Assembly (NCBI GenBank): GCA_030430165.1
Contig: JAUIGL010000005.1
Location: 28,501 to 92,500 of the forward strand
Direction: 5' to 3'
Length of the DNA stretch: 64,000 bases
From: a bacterium
Lineage (GTDB): Bacteria; Desulfobacterota; Binatia; HRBIN30; CADEER01
In this document: positions 31,934 to 40,611 of the stretch, piece after piece
Numbering within the stretch: the first letter of the stretch is position 1
Layout: every line of letters begins with the position of its first letter
Position numbers and translations under genes: made by a program
The notes under the pieces: model-generated
Databases searched by the model: none
Told to the model about the DNA's origin: nothing
Seen by the model: the letters and a program-made list of their open reading frames with translations, nothing else

Positions 31934-32854
31934 CTACTGCAGCGGGCTGGGTGAGTACTTGACCGCCTTGGCGCCCGGTTCGCGCTCCCAAGCCGGTTCG
32001 CCTTCGATTCGCACCAGCTGTTGAAAGGCGTCGCGCAGGCGAATCGTGACCGGACCGACCTGACCGCGGCCGATCGAGCGGCCGTCGAAGTTGGCGATCG
32101 GCATCAGCTCGGCGCCGGTTCCGGTCAAGAAAGCCTCGTCGGCGGTGTGCAGGTCGTAGCGCGTCAGTCTGGCCTCGCTGGCGGCGATGTTCTCTTGCTT
32201 TGCCAGCGCGAGGATGACGCCGCGGGTGATTCCCTCGAGGGCGCCGTCTTGCGGCGAGGGGGTGAAGATCGCGCCATTGCGGACGACGAACAGATTGTCG
32301 GCGGTGCACTCGGCGATGAAGCCCTCGCGATTGAGCAGGATCGCCTCGTGCGCGTTGGCGACGCGGGCGTCGATCTTGGCGAGGATGTTCTTGAGATAGT
32401 TGAGCGACTTGATGCGCGGGTCGATCGCCTCGTGTGAAACCTGGCGGGTCGGAGCGGTGACGACGTGGACCCCGCCCTCGTACAGCTCGCGCGGGTAGAC
32501 CGCGACCTGGTCGACGATGATGATGATCGACGGGTTCGGGCACGAGCTCGGGTCGATGCCGAGCGCGCCTTCGCCTCGTGTCACGACCAGGCGGATGTAG
32601 CCGTCTTCGCAGCGGTTGCGCGACACCGCTTCGGTGACCGTGCTGGCCAGCTTGGCCAGTGACATCGGAATCTCCATGGCGATCCCGGTTGCCGATCGGT
32701 AAAGCCGGTCGAGGTGTTCGCGCAGGCGGAAGATGCGGCGCGAGTAGACGCGGATTCCCTCGAATACGCCGTCGCCGTAGAGCAATCCGTGGTCGAAGAC
32801 GGAGACTTTCGCGTCTTCGCGGGCCAGCCACTGGCCGTCGATGTAGATCTGCAT
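31934..32854 (-). CDS. ilvE: Branched-chain amino acid aminotransferase (class IV PLP enzyme)
   Basis: 306 residues from ATG 32854 (MQIYIDGQWLAREDAKVSVFDHGLLYGDGVFEGIR), the usual length for IlvE. The PLP lysine is in DPRIKSLNYLKNIL near residue 150, and EAILLNREGFIAECTADNLFVV and TRGVILALA match the class IV fold. It interconverts Val, Leu and Ile with their 2-oxo acids using glutamate. D-amino-acid transaminase or aminodeoxychorismate lyase are fold relatives, but the overall pattern suits branched-chain substrates. No ribosome site is visible before ATG 32854; the frame extends 14 codons further. It lies 114 bp after the enoyl-CoA hydratase gene in the same direction. Confidence 0.92.
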   Translation of the reverse strand: MQIYIDGQWLAREDAKVSVFDHGLLYGDGVFEGIRVYSRRIFRLREHLDRLYRSATGIAMEIPMSLAKLASTVTEAVSRNRCEDGYIRLVVTRGEGALGIDPSSCPNPSIIIIVDQVAVYPRELYEGGVHVVTAPTRQVSHEAIDPRIKSLNYLKNILAKIDARVANAHEAILLNREGFIAECTADNLFVVRNGAIFTPSPQDGALEGITRGVILALAKQENIAASEARLTRYDLHTADEAFLTGTGAELMPIANFDGRSIGRGQVGPVTIRLRDAFQQLVRIEGEPAWEREPGAKAVKYSPSPLQ

Positions 32855-32968
32855 GGTGGGGGGAGTTTCGGGGTTCGTCGGCAGAACTGCAAGCACTAGG
32901 AGGCAGGTTGCAGCATCGTGGAAAGGAGCCTGGAGGGCAGCGTCGGAGGGGAGAGCGCTCGGGGCTGA

Positions 32969-33811
32969 TCAGGCGTCGGGCTTGCCGCTGGAGACGCGGG
33001 CGAACTCGGGCGATCTCTTCTCCATGAAGGCGCGAACCCCTTCGCCGAAGTCGGGGCGCTTGAAGCTCTCGAGCATCAGCCCGAACGCTTCTTTTTCTGC
33101 GTCCCCGAGGTTGGTCATCAAGCTCCGGTAGACCTGTCGCTTGATGATCGCCATCGACGTCGGAGAGCAGTTGGCGGCCAGTTGCTCGATGTAGTCGCGC
33201 GCCTCGCTGAGCAGTGAGTCGTGTTCGCAGACTCGGTTGACCAGCCCCATGCGGAAGGCTTCCGAGGCGTCGATCTTTCGTCCCGAGAACAGCAGGTCGA
33301 GTGTGTTGGCCGGTCCGATCAGACGCGGCAGCAACCAGCCGCTCGCCCACTCGGCGATCAGGCCGCGTTGCGGAAACGCGGTCAGGAAGCTGGCGCGATC
33401 GGAAGCGAAGCGCAGGTCGCAACACACCGAGATCGGTACCGCCATCCCGGCGACCGGCCCGTTGATGGCGGCGATTACCGGTTTGCTGACCGATAGCAGA
33501 TAGGTGTAGGTGCCGCGGAACGACTCCCCCATGTCGGGATTGCCCGGATCCGCGGCGAGCTCTTCCGGCGTCGTCTCGCGGTTCCCGCCCTTGGCGAGTC
33601 CCTGCAGCACTTTCATGTCGGCGCCCGCGCAAAATCCGCGACCGGCGCCTGTAATGATGATCCCGACTACGGACTCATCACCCTCCGCCGCCGCCATGGC
33701 GTGCTTGACCTCGGCTGCCATTTGGTTGGTCCAGGCGTTGAGCCGGTCGGGACGGTTGAGAGTGATGATCGCGGCGGGCTCGGCGACTTCGTAGGTGATT
33801 TGCTCGTACAT
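32969..33811 (-). CDS. Enoyl-CoA hydratase/isomerase family protein
   Basis: 280 residues from ATG 33811. The crotonase fold is clear: ITLNRPDRLNAW, IIITGAGRGFCAGADMKVLQGL (first oxyanion-hole region), KPVIAAINGPVAGMAVPISVCCDLRFAS (second), then AFPQRGLIAEWASGWLLPRLIG. At the position of the second catalytic Glu the segment reads GLIAEWASGW, keeping one Glu. The family hydrates or isomerises enoyl-CoA esters. An insertion of about 20 residues (GGNRETTPEELAADPGNPDMG) after the first oxyanion segment is seen in some subgroups. The protein also fits a beta-oxidation role beside the acyl-CoA dehydrogenase pair some 7 kb away. The TMEM175-like gene lies 45 bp upstream. Confidence 0.92.
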   Translation of the reverse strand: MYEQITYEVAEPAAIITLNRPDRLNAWTNQMAAEVKHAMAAAEGDESVVGIIITGAGRGFCAGADMKVLQGLAKGGNRETTPEELAADPGNPDMGESFRGTYTYLLSVSKPVIAAINGPVAGMAVPISVCCDLRFASDRASFLTAFPQRGLIAEWASGWLLPRLIGPANTLDLLFSGRKIDASEAFRMGLVNRVCEHDSLLSEARDYIEQLAANCSPTSMAIIKRQVYRSLMTNLGDAEKEAFGLMLESFKRPDFGEGVRAFMEKRSPEFARVSSGKPDA

Positions 33812-33856
33812 GAGAGGGAGTTTCTGCCCAGACCGAACGAGTTTCAAGCCCGCCGG

Positions 33857-34465
33857 CTACACGGTGTCCCACTCGCGATCGACGGTGCGGTGAGAGAAGT
33901 AGATGACCGGCAGCATCAGGAAGAAGGCGCTCGACAGGTAGAGGTCGATGAGCGCCGCCGCCGCGCCGAGAAAATTGATCAGCACGCCGAGCAGAATGCG
34001 GTGGCGCATGCTCGAATCGACTTCGGCGGGGATGGTTCGAGTCAGTCCATGGTGCTGGGCGTATCCCCACATCGCGTAAAGGGTGAATCCGCAGGCGATG
34101 TTGGCGCCGGCGAAGAGGAGCGTGGTGACGTACTCGTTGTGGTACGCGGTGCGCAGGTCGGTCAGGAACGGCAGCAAGGTGAGGGGCAGCAGGAACAGGA
34201 TGTTGAGCCAGAAAAAGGTCCGGTCGGCGATCGTGAGGTAACGCATCATCGCCGTGTGGAGCACCCAGTAGGCAGCGACGATGCCGAAGCTGACGACGTA
34301 GGCGACGAAGGGCTTGGCGAGCTTGCGGAAGAACTCGATGAGCGCGTCGTGTCCGAAGCGGTGCTCGGGCACTTCGAAGCTCAGGACGAGGATGGTGATG
34401 ACGATCGCCAGGACCCCGTCGGTGAGTGCCTTGAGCCGTTCCAGTTCCATTGTGGGCTTGGTCAT
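33857..34465 (-). CDS. TMEM175 (DUF1211)-family potassium channel protein
   Basis: 202 residues with about six membrane segments. The first helix carries ELERLKALTDGVLAIVITILVLSF, the bacterial TMEM175/DUF1211 signature (RxxAxxDGVxAIxxT). Bacterial members form tetrameric, weakly K+-selective channels without the classical filter. WVLHTAMMRYLTIADRTFFWLNILFLLPLTLLPF matches the third/fourth segments. The start is ATG 34465; ATG 34450 (MELERLK) is also possible. It reads toward the enoyl-CoA hydratase gene but a functional link is not evident. It is divergent from the TrpF-like gene across 180 bp. Confidence 0.88.
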   Translation of the reverse strand: MTKPTMELERLKALTDGVLAIVITILVLSFEVPEHRFGHDALIEFFRKLAKPFVAYVVSFGIVAAYWVLHTAMMRYLTIADRTFFWLNILFLLPLTLLPFLTDLRTAYHNEYVTTLLFAGANIACGFTLYAMWGYAQHHGLTRTIPAEVDSSMRHRILLGVLINFLGAAAALIDLYLSSAFFLMLPVIYFSHRTVDREWDTV

Positions 34466-34645
34466 GACGTCGGGTGGTCTCCCGATGGCCGGCAGACCGG
34501 CCGTTTTCCGCGATCATTTGTGCGCCTGGTGGCGCCGATGAGGAATACTACCAAGCACCGCTAACGCGCAAAGCCGGCCCACTTGCAGTGGCGCTCGCGT
34601 CGGGGGACGCTTGAATCTCAGACGGGCACTGCCCACACTCGCCCG

Positions 34646-35377
34646 GTGTCGGTTCGTGTACAAATCGCCGGTGTTTCCGATCTCGACGAAGCGCTCGCTA
34701 CCGAGCGTGCCGGCGCCGACGCGCTCGGCTTCACGGTGCGGCTGCCGCACGGGATCCACGACGGTCTCACCGAGGAGAAGGCGCGCAACCTGATCGCCGG
34801 CCTGCCGCCGTTCGTTTCGACGGTGGCGATCACCTACGTCGACAACGCGCGCGAGGCGGTCGAGTTGTGTCGCTATCTGGGAGTTTCGACCGTGCAGCTA
34901 CACGGCGATTTTCCGACGTCGGACATCCCGCTGCTGCGCGCCGGGTTGCCGCATCTGCGGATCATCCGCGCGTTGATCGTCACCGGCCCGGAGAGCCTCG
35001 ACCGATTGCGCGACGTGCAGCGCAAGGTAGATGCCTTGATTCTCGATACCTACGACCCCGACACCGGTCGCCGCGGAGCCACCGGCAAGACACACGACTG
35101 GTCGATCAGCGCCGAGGTCGTTGCGCGGGCGCGCGTGCCGGTGATCCTCGCCGGCGGCCTGACCCCCGAGAACGTCGCCGAGGCGATCGCCACGGTGCGC
35201 CCCTGGGCGGTCGACGTGCACACCGGCGTCGAGGACGCCGACGGAAGGCGCGACCTCGACAAGGTCCGCGCCTTCGTACGCAACGCCAAGAACACGGTGG
35301 TGCCGCAGGTAGAAGCGCAGCGACCGACGAGAGTCGGCCCGAAAAAATGGGGCAGCCGCAGGCGTAGGGAGCGGTAG
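34646..35377 (+). CDS. Phosphoribosylanthranilate isomerase (TrpF)-like protein lacking the catalytic Cys
   Basis: 243 residues from GTG 34646. The TIM-barrel pattern is that of TrpF: RAGADALGFTVRLPHG, STVQLHGDF, LILDTYDPDTGRRGATGKTHDWS (keeping the Asp general acid and a GTGK-like phosphate loop), PVILAGGLTPENVAEAI and WAVDVHTGVED. The N-terminal strand, which in TrpF reads VKICG with the general-base Cys, is VQIAG here, so Cys is Ala and Lys is Gln. Classical isomerase activity is therefore doubtful. The C-terminus has a basic tail (VGPKKWGSRRRRER). It stands alone, away from other trp genes. It could be a paralogue with a new role. Confidence 0.85.
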   Translation: MSVRVQIAGVSDLDEALATERAGADALGFTVRLPHGIHDGLTEEKARNLIAGLPPFVSTVAITYVDNAREAVELCRYLGVSTVQLHGDFPTSDIPLLRAGLPHLRIIRALIVTGPESLDRLRDVQRKVDALILDTYDPDTGRRGATGKTHDWSISAEVVARARVPVILAGGLTPENVAEAIATVRPWAVDVHTGVEDADGRRDLDKVRAFVRNAKNTVVPQVEAQRPTRVGPKKWGSRRRRER

Positions 35378-35419
35378 GGCGTGACCGATTTCTTTGCAAC
35401 GAACTTCTGATCCAGGACA

Positions 35420-36049
35420 CTAGTCCTTAGACCGAGGACCGCGAGGCTTGGGCACGGCGAACACCAGTGCCAACATCACGATCGCAAAGATCAGCATCAT
35501 GTAATTCTCGATCCGTGCTAGCGTGTTCATGGAGTTTACCGCCTTGTCGCTGACGCCCAGGCGTCGTCTTCCTTCCGAGAGTTGAATCTTCGAGAGGGTC
35601 TTGAGGTCCTCCTTGAGGCTCGCGATCTGGGCGGCGAGTCGCTGCTCTTCGACGGGGCTGAGATCGATTCCGCCGGCCAAGTCCAGCTCTTCCTCCATCG
35701 ACCGCAGCTCGGTGATACTCTTCGCGAAATGATCCAGGGTTTTCTCTTCGAAGGGAGTCAATTTGGTCGCGCGGAACTCCTGCAGGTGCCGGCCGATCTG
35801 GTTGTTGACTGATTCGTTGAGGCGCTCATAGAACGCTTGATTCCGTGAGACGTTGGCGATCTCCTTGCGGTGCAGCAGCGAGGCGAGATCGAAGATCAGT
35901 CCCTTCACCACCAGTCGGTCCTCGTAGATCTCTTCGATGGAATCTTGGACCTTCTCGAAGTTCCGGATGTTCGCTCGACCGGTGAGCAAGACGAACAAGA
36001 AGACACAGAGCAAGCCCAGTGCCCAAACGGTTTTGCTGAGTGTGCTCAT
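35420..36049 (-). CDS. Stand-alone four-helix-bundle (MCP sensor-like) membrane protein
   Basis: 209 residues: an N-terminal membrane helix (VWALGLLCVFLFVLLTG), a ~155-residue highly charged helical periplasmic region rich in heptads (VQDSIEEIYEDRLVVKGLIFDL...), and a second membrane helix (YMMLIFAIVMLALVFAV) followed by a short basic tail. This is the ligand-sensing half of a 4HB_MCP chemoreceptor, with no HAMP and no signalling domain. It must act through a partner or as a truncated sensor. It follows the Tat-exported phosphoesterase gene by 27 bp and is probably in the same transcript. Confidence 0.8.
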   Translation of the reverse strand: MSTLSKTVWALGLLCVFLFVLLTGRANIRNFEKVQDSIEEIYEDRLVVKGLIFDLASLLHRKEIANVSRNQAFYERLNESVNNQIGRHLQEFRATKLTPFEEKTLDHFAKSITELRSMEEELDLAGGIDLSPVEEQRLAAQIASLKEDLKTLSKIQLSEGRRRLGVSDKAVNSMNTLARIENYMMLIFAIVMLALVFAVPKPRGPRSKD

Positions 36050-36076
36050 AAGAGTTCCGTCTCTTTCCTCGCTCCT

Positions 36077-37777
36077 CTAACCGCAGGGATTCGTGCCGGG
36101 GCAGGTGTTCTGGCCGGGAAGGTCGGATAGCGATCTGAGGAAGGCGATGGCTTCCCCTTGCGTTTGCATCGGGGGTACCTCGACGCCGGCGACTGCCGCC
36201 GCGCCGCCGACCAGTGATCGCTGTAGATCGTTCAGCTCGACGTCGCTGAAATCGATGGCGTAAAGCCCTTCGGGGACGAGCGGCCGCGGGATTTCGGGCC
36301 AGGTCGATACGTCGCGCAGGGTCGAAGCGGTGAAGGCTTCACTGAAATCCTTTGCATCGTCGTCGCGCGCGGTGAGCGGTCCGGAGATGTACTGGTCCCA
36401 CTTCTTGAACATCGTCTTGAGAAACGAGGTGTGATCGTGCGGCGTGTTGATGACCGTGTTCTCGGCGATGTATGCCGACACCATCACCATCGGCACGCGA
36501 ACCCCCAGACGGGTGAAGTCGAAATCGTCCCACTGCGTGTAGTTGGACAGGTCGGGCGCGGTGGCATCGCTCGGCGGCGACACGTGATCGTAGCAGCCGC
36601 CGTGCTCGTCGTGGGTGATGATCAGCAGCGTGTTCTTCCAGCTGTTGCCGCCGTCGACGCCGGTCGAGCTCTTGATCGCGTTGTAGACGCACCAGATCAG
36701 CGACTCGCCGAGGAGGACGCTGCCGGCGGCGTCGGGGCCGTAGTCGGTGCTGTTCCAGGTCGACGGATGCTGGTCGTTGTGGGGTGTCCAGAAGCAGGGT
36801 TCGATGAACGAGTAGGCGGGGAGCTTGCCGGCGGCGCAATCGGTGAAGAACTGCTCGAGCCGCGGGAAGTGGTCGTCCAGCGACGAGTGATACGGGGACA
36901 GCGCCGCGGCGTGGATGATGCCGGTCAGCGATGCCTCGTTGCTGCTGTAGACGAGCCAGTCGAGCGGTGAATCGCTGCCGCTGTCCGAGATCTTGTTGAA
37001 GATGGTCTCGCCGTCGCTGTCGACGACCCAGCTCAGGCTGTTGGAGTCGATGGAGCCGCCGTTGATCACGTGGCCCCAAGAGGTTCCGGCGTGCCAGAAG
37101 GCGCGGTTGCACCAGGTCTGGCTGGGGACCGAGCAGAACCAGTGATCGAAAACCGCGAAGCCCTCCGCCAGCGCCGACAGCACCGGAACGGTCTGCGGCT
37201 GGAAGCACTGCATGATCTGCCGGTACTGATCGTACGTCGGGCCAGCGCCGCCGGTAGTGTCGCCGGCGGGGAAGTTCTCGATGTAGTCCTTCACGAATCC
37301 CTGCATGCCCGGCATCGCCGGCACCGGGTCGGGAAGGTTGTAGGGCGACTGGTCCTTGCCGTCGATGAGATCGAAGAGCTGCGTGTTGACGTGGAAGTAC
37401 TCCTCGCCGGGATCCGGGAATGGCTGATGGTAGTCGGTCGTCGGTGACACCGAGATCGAGGTGACCCCGGCGGGTGGCGCCGACTGACCGGTTGCGCTCG
37501 ACGGAATCGGGTTCGAAAGATTCTTGCCGATGACTCCTTCGAACTCTCGTCCGGCCGGCGCGTCGTCGGGGACGCCGTTCGGATAGAGGTACCCGAGCAG
37601 GTTGTCGAACGAGCGGTTCTCCAACATCAGCACGACGACGTGGTCGAAGGTGTCGAGGGGATCTTCGAACTCACCCAGAGACCTGTCGGTACCATCGTCG
37701 TCGCCGCACCCGACCGCGGCCGCTGCGGCGGCAGCGCTGGCGCGCTTGATGAACTCTCGCCGTGTTACCTTGGACAT
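36077..37777 (-). CDS. Tat-exported phosphoesterase (phospholipase C / acid phosphatase family)
   Basis: 566 residues. The N-terminus MSKVTRREFIKRASAAAAAAAVGCG is a twin-arginine signal with a possible lipobox at AVGC. DTFDHVVVLMLENRSFDNLLGYLYPNG is the diagnostic start of the phosphoesterase family that includes bacterial phospholipase C and AcpA; the Asn in ENRSFD is a metal/catalytic ligand. Further family blocks are FAVFDHWFCSVPSQTWCNRAFWHAGTSWG, SFIEPCFW and LLIITHDEHGGCYDHVSPP. It hydrolyses phospholipids or phosphate esters in the periplasm or outside, possibly to scavenge phosphate. It has divergent spacing of 225 bp to the Aur1/PAP2-like gene and is followed by the four-helix sensor gene. 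Confidence 0.92.
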   Translation of the reverse strand: MSKVTRREFIKRASAAAAAAAVGCGDDDGTDRSLGEFEDPLDTFDHVVVLMLENRSFDNLLGYLYPNGVPDDAPAGREFEGVIGKNLSNPIPSSATGQSAPPAGVTSISVSPTTDYHQPFPDPGEEYFHVNTQLFDLIDGKDQSPYNLPDPVPAMPGMQGFVKDYIENFPAGDTTGGAGPTYDQYRQIMQCFQPQTVPVLSALAEGFAVFDHWFCSVPSQTWCNRAFWHAGTSWGHVINGGSIDSNSLSWVVDSDGETIFNKISDSGSDSPLDWLVYSSNEASLTGIIHAAALSPYHSSLDDHFPRLEQFFTDCAAGKLPAYSFIEPCFWTPHNDQHPSTWNSTDYGPDAAGSVLLGESLIWCVYNAIKSSTGVDGGNSWKNTLLIITHDEHGGCYDHVSPPSDATAPDLSNYTQWDDFDFTRLGVRVPMVMVSAYIAENTVINTPHDHTSFLKTMFKKWDQYISGPLTARDDDAKDFSEAFTASTLRDVSTWPEIPRPLVPEGLYAIDFSDVELNDLQRSLVGGAAAVAGVEVPPMQTQGEAIAFLRSLSDLPGQNTCPGTNPCG

Positions 37778-38002
37778 CCTCTGCCTCCTCGTCGGATTCT
37801 CGCGGGCACTCCCTTGGCGCGGGGTTCTTCTGCGGGAGCTCTCTCGCGGGAGCTCATGTCACAAGAGTGGGTTCTCGGACTCGTCAGCTACCTTATCGAT
37901 CGATCGCGATCTTGTCTCCAGGAAAGCTGGTGCGATAGCGAGCCGGTTCGCCGACCGCTTCCCTCGGCGAGCACGGATTGCCAGAGTGAGCGCTCTGCCG
38001 CC

Positions 38003-38887
38003 ATGATCGATCATCTCGAGGAGCTGTGGGGGGACCGCTGGTGGCTGCCAGGGGGGTTTGTCGTCGCCTACTGGGCTGTGCTCCTTGGGCTCGGAGGCCT
38101 GCGCCTCGAGCACCTGGCCTTTGGGGCCGCGACCGTCGCCGCCGCCTATATCGGCCCGCGCAGCAAGCAATTTCTCGTCGTCATGCTTCCCTACATTGCC
38201 GTCGGGATCGGCTACGACTCCCTGCGCTACGCGCGCGGGCTGACGCTCGACGCCGACCGTGTACTGACTTGCAGCCTGCGTGAGATCGACGCGCTATTCT
38301 TTCCCGGGCCCGGGGGTTCGTCTCTGCAGGAGTGGCTGGTTCGTCAGAGCGCTCCGAGTTGGGACATCGTTGCCGCAGCTCCTTATGCGGTCTTCGCCTA
38401 CGCCGCGTTCGTCTACGCAGTATATCTCTACTTCGTCGATCGACCGCGTGCCCGCGTCTATTTGTGGTCGTTCGCCGTCGCCAACTTTCTGGCTTTCGCG
38501 ATGTGGTTGCTGGTGCCCGCCGCCGCTCCTTGGTACGTCCGCGACTACGGCTGCGCCGTCGACCTCGCGCAAGAGCCCAGCGCCGCTGGGCTCTTGCGCG
38601 TCGACCAGCAACTCGGCGTCGCGTACTTCGAGCGCTTCTATTCGCGCACGACCTCGGTCTTCGGCGCTCTGCCTTCGATGCACAATGCCTACCCGCTGCT
38701 CGGTCTGCTCACGGCCTGGCCCTCGATCGGCTGGCGCACCAAGCCGTTCCACGTGCTCTACCTCGTATGGATGTTGCTGAGCTCGATGTATCTCGATCAC
38801 CACTGGCTCATCGACGCCGTCGCCGGCTGGGTGGTCGCCTGGGTGGGGGTGGTTGCTGCGCGACGGATCGTCTGCGGTGTTGGTTGA
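38003..38887 (+). CDS. Aur1/Ipt1-like PAP2-superfamily membrane enzyme
   Basis: 294 residues from ATG 38003 with six or seven membrane segments. The C-terminal half has the lipid phosphatase/phosphotransferase signature in its Aur1 form: GALPSMHNAYPLLG (Ser-Met-His) and LDHHWLIDAVAGW (second catalytic His/Asp), preceded by LLVPAAAPWY. Aur1-type enzymes move a phosphoinositol headgroup from phosphatidylinositol to ceramide; bacterial relatives make inositol lipids or hydrolyse lipid phosphates. Codons 189-199 or so are encoded by a perfect 17-bp inverted repeat. It sits opposite a phospholipase-C-like gene, so a lipid headgroup theme is possible. A longer frame opens at 37640 but overlaps the divergent gene. 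Confidence 0.85.
   Translation: MIDHLEELWGDRWWLPGGFVVAYWAVLLGLGGLRLEHLAFGAATVAAAYIGPRSKQFLVVMLPYIAVGIGYDSLRYARGLTLDADRVLTCSLREIDALFFPGPGGSSLQEWLVRQSAPSWDIVAAAPYAVFAYAAFVYAVYLYFVDRPRARVYLWSFAVANFLAFAMWLLVPAAAPWYVRDYGCAVDLAQEPSAAGLLRVDQQLGVAYFERFYSRTTSVFGALPSMHNAYPLLGLLTAWPSIGWRTKPFHVLYLVWMLLSSMYLDHHWLIDAVAGWVVAWVGVVAARRIVCGVG
38566..38600. repeat. Perfect 17-bp inverted repeat inside the Aur1/PAP2-like gene
   Basis: CGCGCAAGAGCCCAGCG (38566-38582), one base, then its exact reverse complement (38584-38600). It encodes AQEPSAAGLLR in an extracytoplasmic loop. In RNA it would form a very stable hairpin with essentially no loop, so it would most probably open at the tip. Confidence 0.9.
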
Positions 38888-39000
38888 ACCCTGGTTTGTT
38901 CTCTGGCTCGCTGAACCGCCGGCGGGAGCGATTTGCCAACCAGCAGGTTCTGTGGTTCGAAAGCGAAGCGGGGTTGGTTCGCAGCCCCGGGGAGGCCGGG

Positions 39001-39930
39001 GTGAGCTCACGACTGAAGAGAATGTTGCTCGGCGCGACGGTGCTTTGGGTCGCGTGCTGGTCGGCGCCGCGTGCGGAAGCGGGGCCGTACCCGTTCACCC
39101 TGGAGTTTTCTGGGACCGATTTCGTCCTCCTCGTCGACAACGACGACGACGGCCCCGACGGCGACGACTGCCGCTATCGCATCTTGCTCGATTCGAACGC
39201 TGCGCCGCCCTTCTTCTACAACCTGCGCATCGAAGCGATCGAGAATCCCGGCAACTCGGTCAAGCTCAATCTTTGCACCGGGGAGTACCTGGGCGACCTC
39301 CTGCTCGACAGCGACGACAGCAGCGACTATGCCGAGCTCGACTTCGAGTCGACGGACATGAACACGGGCGGCAACGCCGCGGCAGACGACACCCTCCTCG
39401 GGCTTCGCTACTTCCCGCCGATGGAGATCGAGTTGTTCGAAGAGTTCGGTGGACCGCCCGACGGCTTTCCTATGGGAGTCACCGACGTCGTGGTTACTGG
39501 GTCGACCGAGGATGAGGACGACGTTCTCTTCCTCATGCGACCGTGCAAGGAGGGTGGTCCCGCCCTGCAGATCACCCCGACCGGTGGGCCTGGCCTGCTT
39601 CTGCCGCTCGAGCTCTACCCCGACGACACCGATCCAACCCACTTGAAGATGAGCGGTCTGCCTTTCGAGCTCGCTTCGCCCGACCTTGGCACCACGGTAA
39701 CCAAAGACGCGTACTTCCCGATCGCCAACCGTTCCATGACGGCGCAGGTCTCCGGAGGCGGGCCGGTACTGTTCAGCCAGTCCATCGACGGGTTGGGTGG
39801 TTGCGCGCGAACCGGCGCACCAACCGCGAGCCAGTGGACCATCGCGGCGCTCTTGCTCGGCTTGCTACTGGTCGGCTGTGCGAGCCTCGGCCGCTGGGGC
39901 TTCTTCTACCGCTCCTTGCCGCGCGTCTGA
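39001..39930 (+). CDS. Secreted acidic protein with C-terminal sorting-type segment
   Basis: 309 residues from GTG 39001 with GGGGAGG at 38990. The signal peptide ends near RAEA. The mature part is Asp-rich (LLVDNDDDGPDGDDCRY, STEDEDDVLF, YPDDTDPT) and probably beta-structured; I do not recognise a family. The C-terminus, GAPTASQWTIAALLLGLLLVGCASLGRW followed by basic residues, has the Pro/Ser-Trp-helix-basic layout of IPTL- or MYXO-type sorting tails, similar in plan to the tail of the large protein at 14366-17623. It is likely attached to, or processed at, the cell surface. No binding function can be assigned. Confidence 0.75.
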   Translation: MSSRLKRMLLGATVLWVACWSAPRAEAGPYPFTLEFSGTDFVLLVDNDDDGPDGDDCRYRILLDSNAAPPFFYNLRIEAIENPGNSVKLNLCTGEYLGDLLLDSDDSSDYAELDFESTDMNTGGNAAADDTLLGLRYFPPMEIELFEEFGGPPDGFPMGVTDVVVTGSTEDEDDVLFLMRPCKEGGPALQITPTGGPGLLLPLELYPDDTDPTHLKMSGLPFELASPDLGTTVTKDAYFPIANRSMTAQVSGGGPVLFSQSIDGLGGCARTGAPTASQWTIAALLLGLLLVGCASLGRWGFFYRSLPRV

Positions 39931-40115
39931 CGCGCGCGTCGGGTGACGAGCCAGAAGACGGCGGCTTGCACCGTCGGCAGGACGATCAGCTCGGCGAGAG
40001 CGCCGGCGCGCAGATCGAGGTAGCCGAACACCAATTGGCCGTACGCCAACTTGCTCAGCACAAAGCTGAACGACAGCAGTACCCAGAGTCGCGCGAATCC
40101 ACCAAGGCATCCCAT
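39906..40115 (-). CDS. Small two-TM hypothetical membrane protein
   Basis: 69 residues from ATG 40115 (MGCLGGFARLWVLLSFSFVLSK), with two hydrophobic segments separated by YGQLVFGYLDLRAGALAE and a basic C-terminus (VTRRARQTRGKER). The frame continues upstream to 40469, but that part is Arg/Cys-rich and not protein-like. It overlaps the end of the convergent secreted-protein gene by 25 bp. The membrane-protein-like composition is the only support; no ribosome site is convincing. Confidence 0.45.
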   Translation of the reverse strand: MGCLGGFARLWVLLSFSFVLSKLAYGQLVFGYLDLRAGALAELIVLPTVQAAVFWLVTRRARQTRGKER

Positions 40116-40611
40116 CAGCTCGTCGGTATGTAGCGCCCGGCTCAGATGCTCGACAAGGGGACGAGCGCCGATCGTCCTGTGACGATGCCCGTCGGTGGTT
40201 CCTATGGACGGCGTCGTCTCGCGAGCCAACCCACGCGCGCGCCTGTCCGGACGCCTGCAATGCAATACGACATCGGTCTGACTCGTCTCTGTAGGTAACC
40301 GTCTGGCATTCCGGCACCTATTGCGGGGGTAGAAGCTACAGATGCGTTCGGTGCATCCCGACTGATGACGTGCTCGGAGCCTCGATGGTGAGAGTTGGCG
40401 TGCCGGAATCAACCGGCGGCCGCTGTGCTGCCCGTGTTCTTGTGAGCCGATATGATTCGTACAACCCAAAAATCCGCTGCCTTGTCGACCGCTCGGTCAG
40501 TCCTTTCGACAAGGTGGTCCGCAGCCACTTGCGGCAAGTTTCTGCTGTCTTCTTGTCAACGCTATAGGTATAGGACGAGCAGTCCCGGTCGGGGCTGACA
40601 GGGGAGGGGCG
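40116..40611. other. Non-coding gap with one long-range hairpin
   Basis: I find no gene. CCTTGTCGA (40480-40488) and TCGACAAGG (40506-40514) form a 9-bp inverted repeat with an 18-nt loop about 100 bp before the start of the cohesin/dockerin-like gene. It could be an operator or leader hairpin. No clear -35/-10 pair was recognised. Confidence 0.45.
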
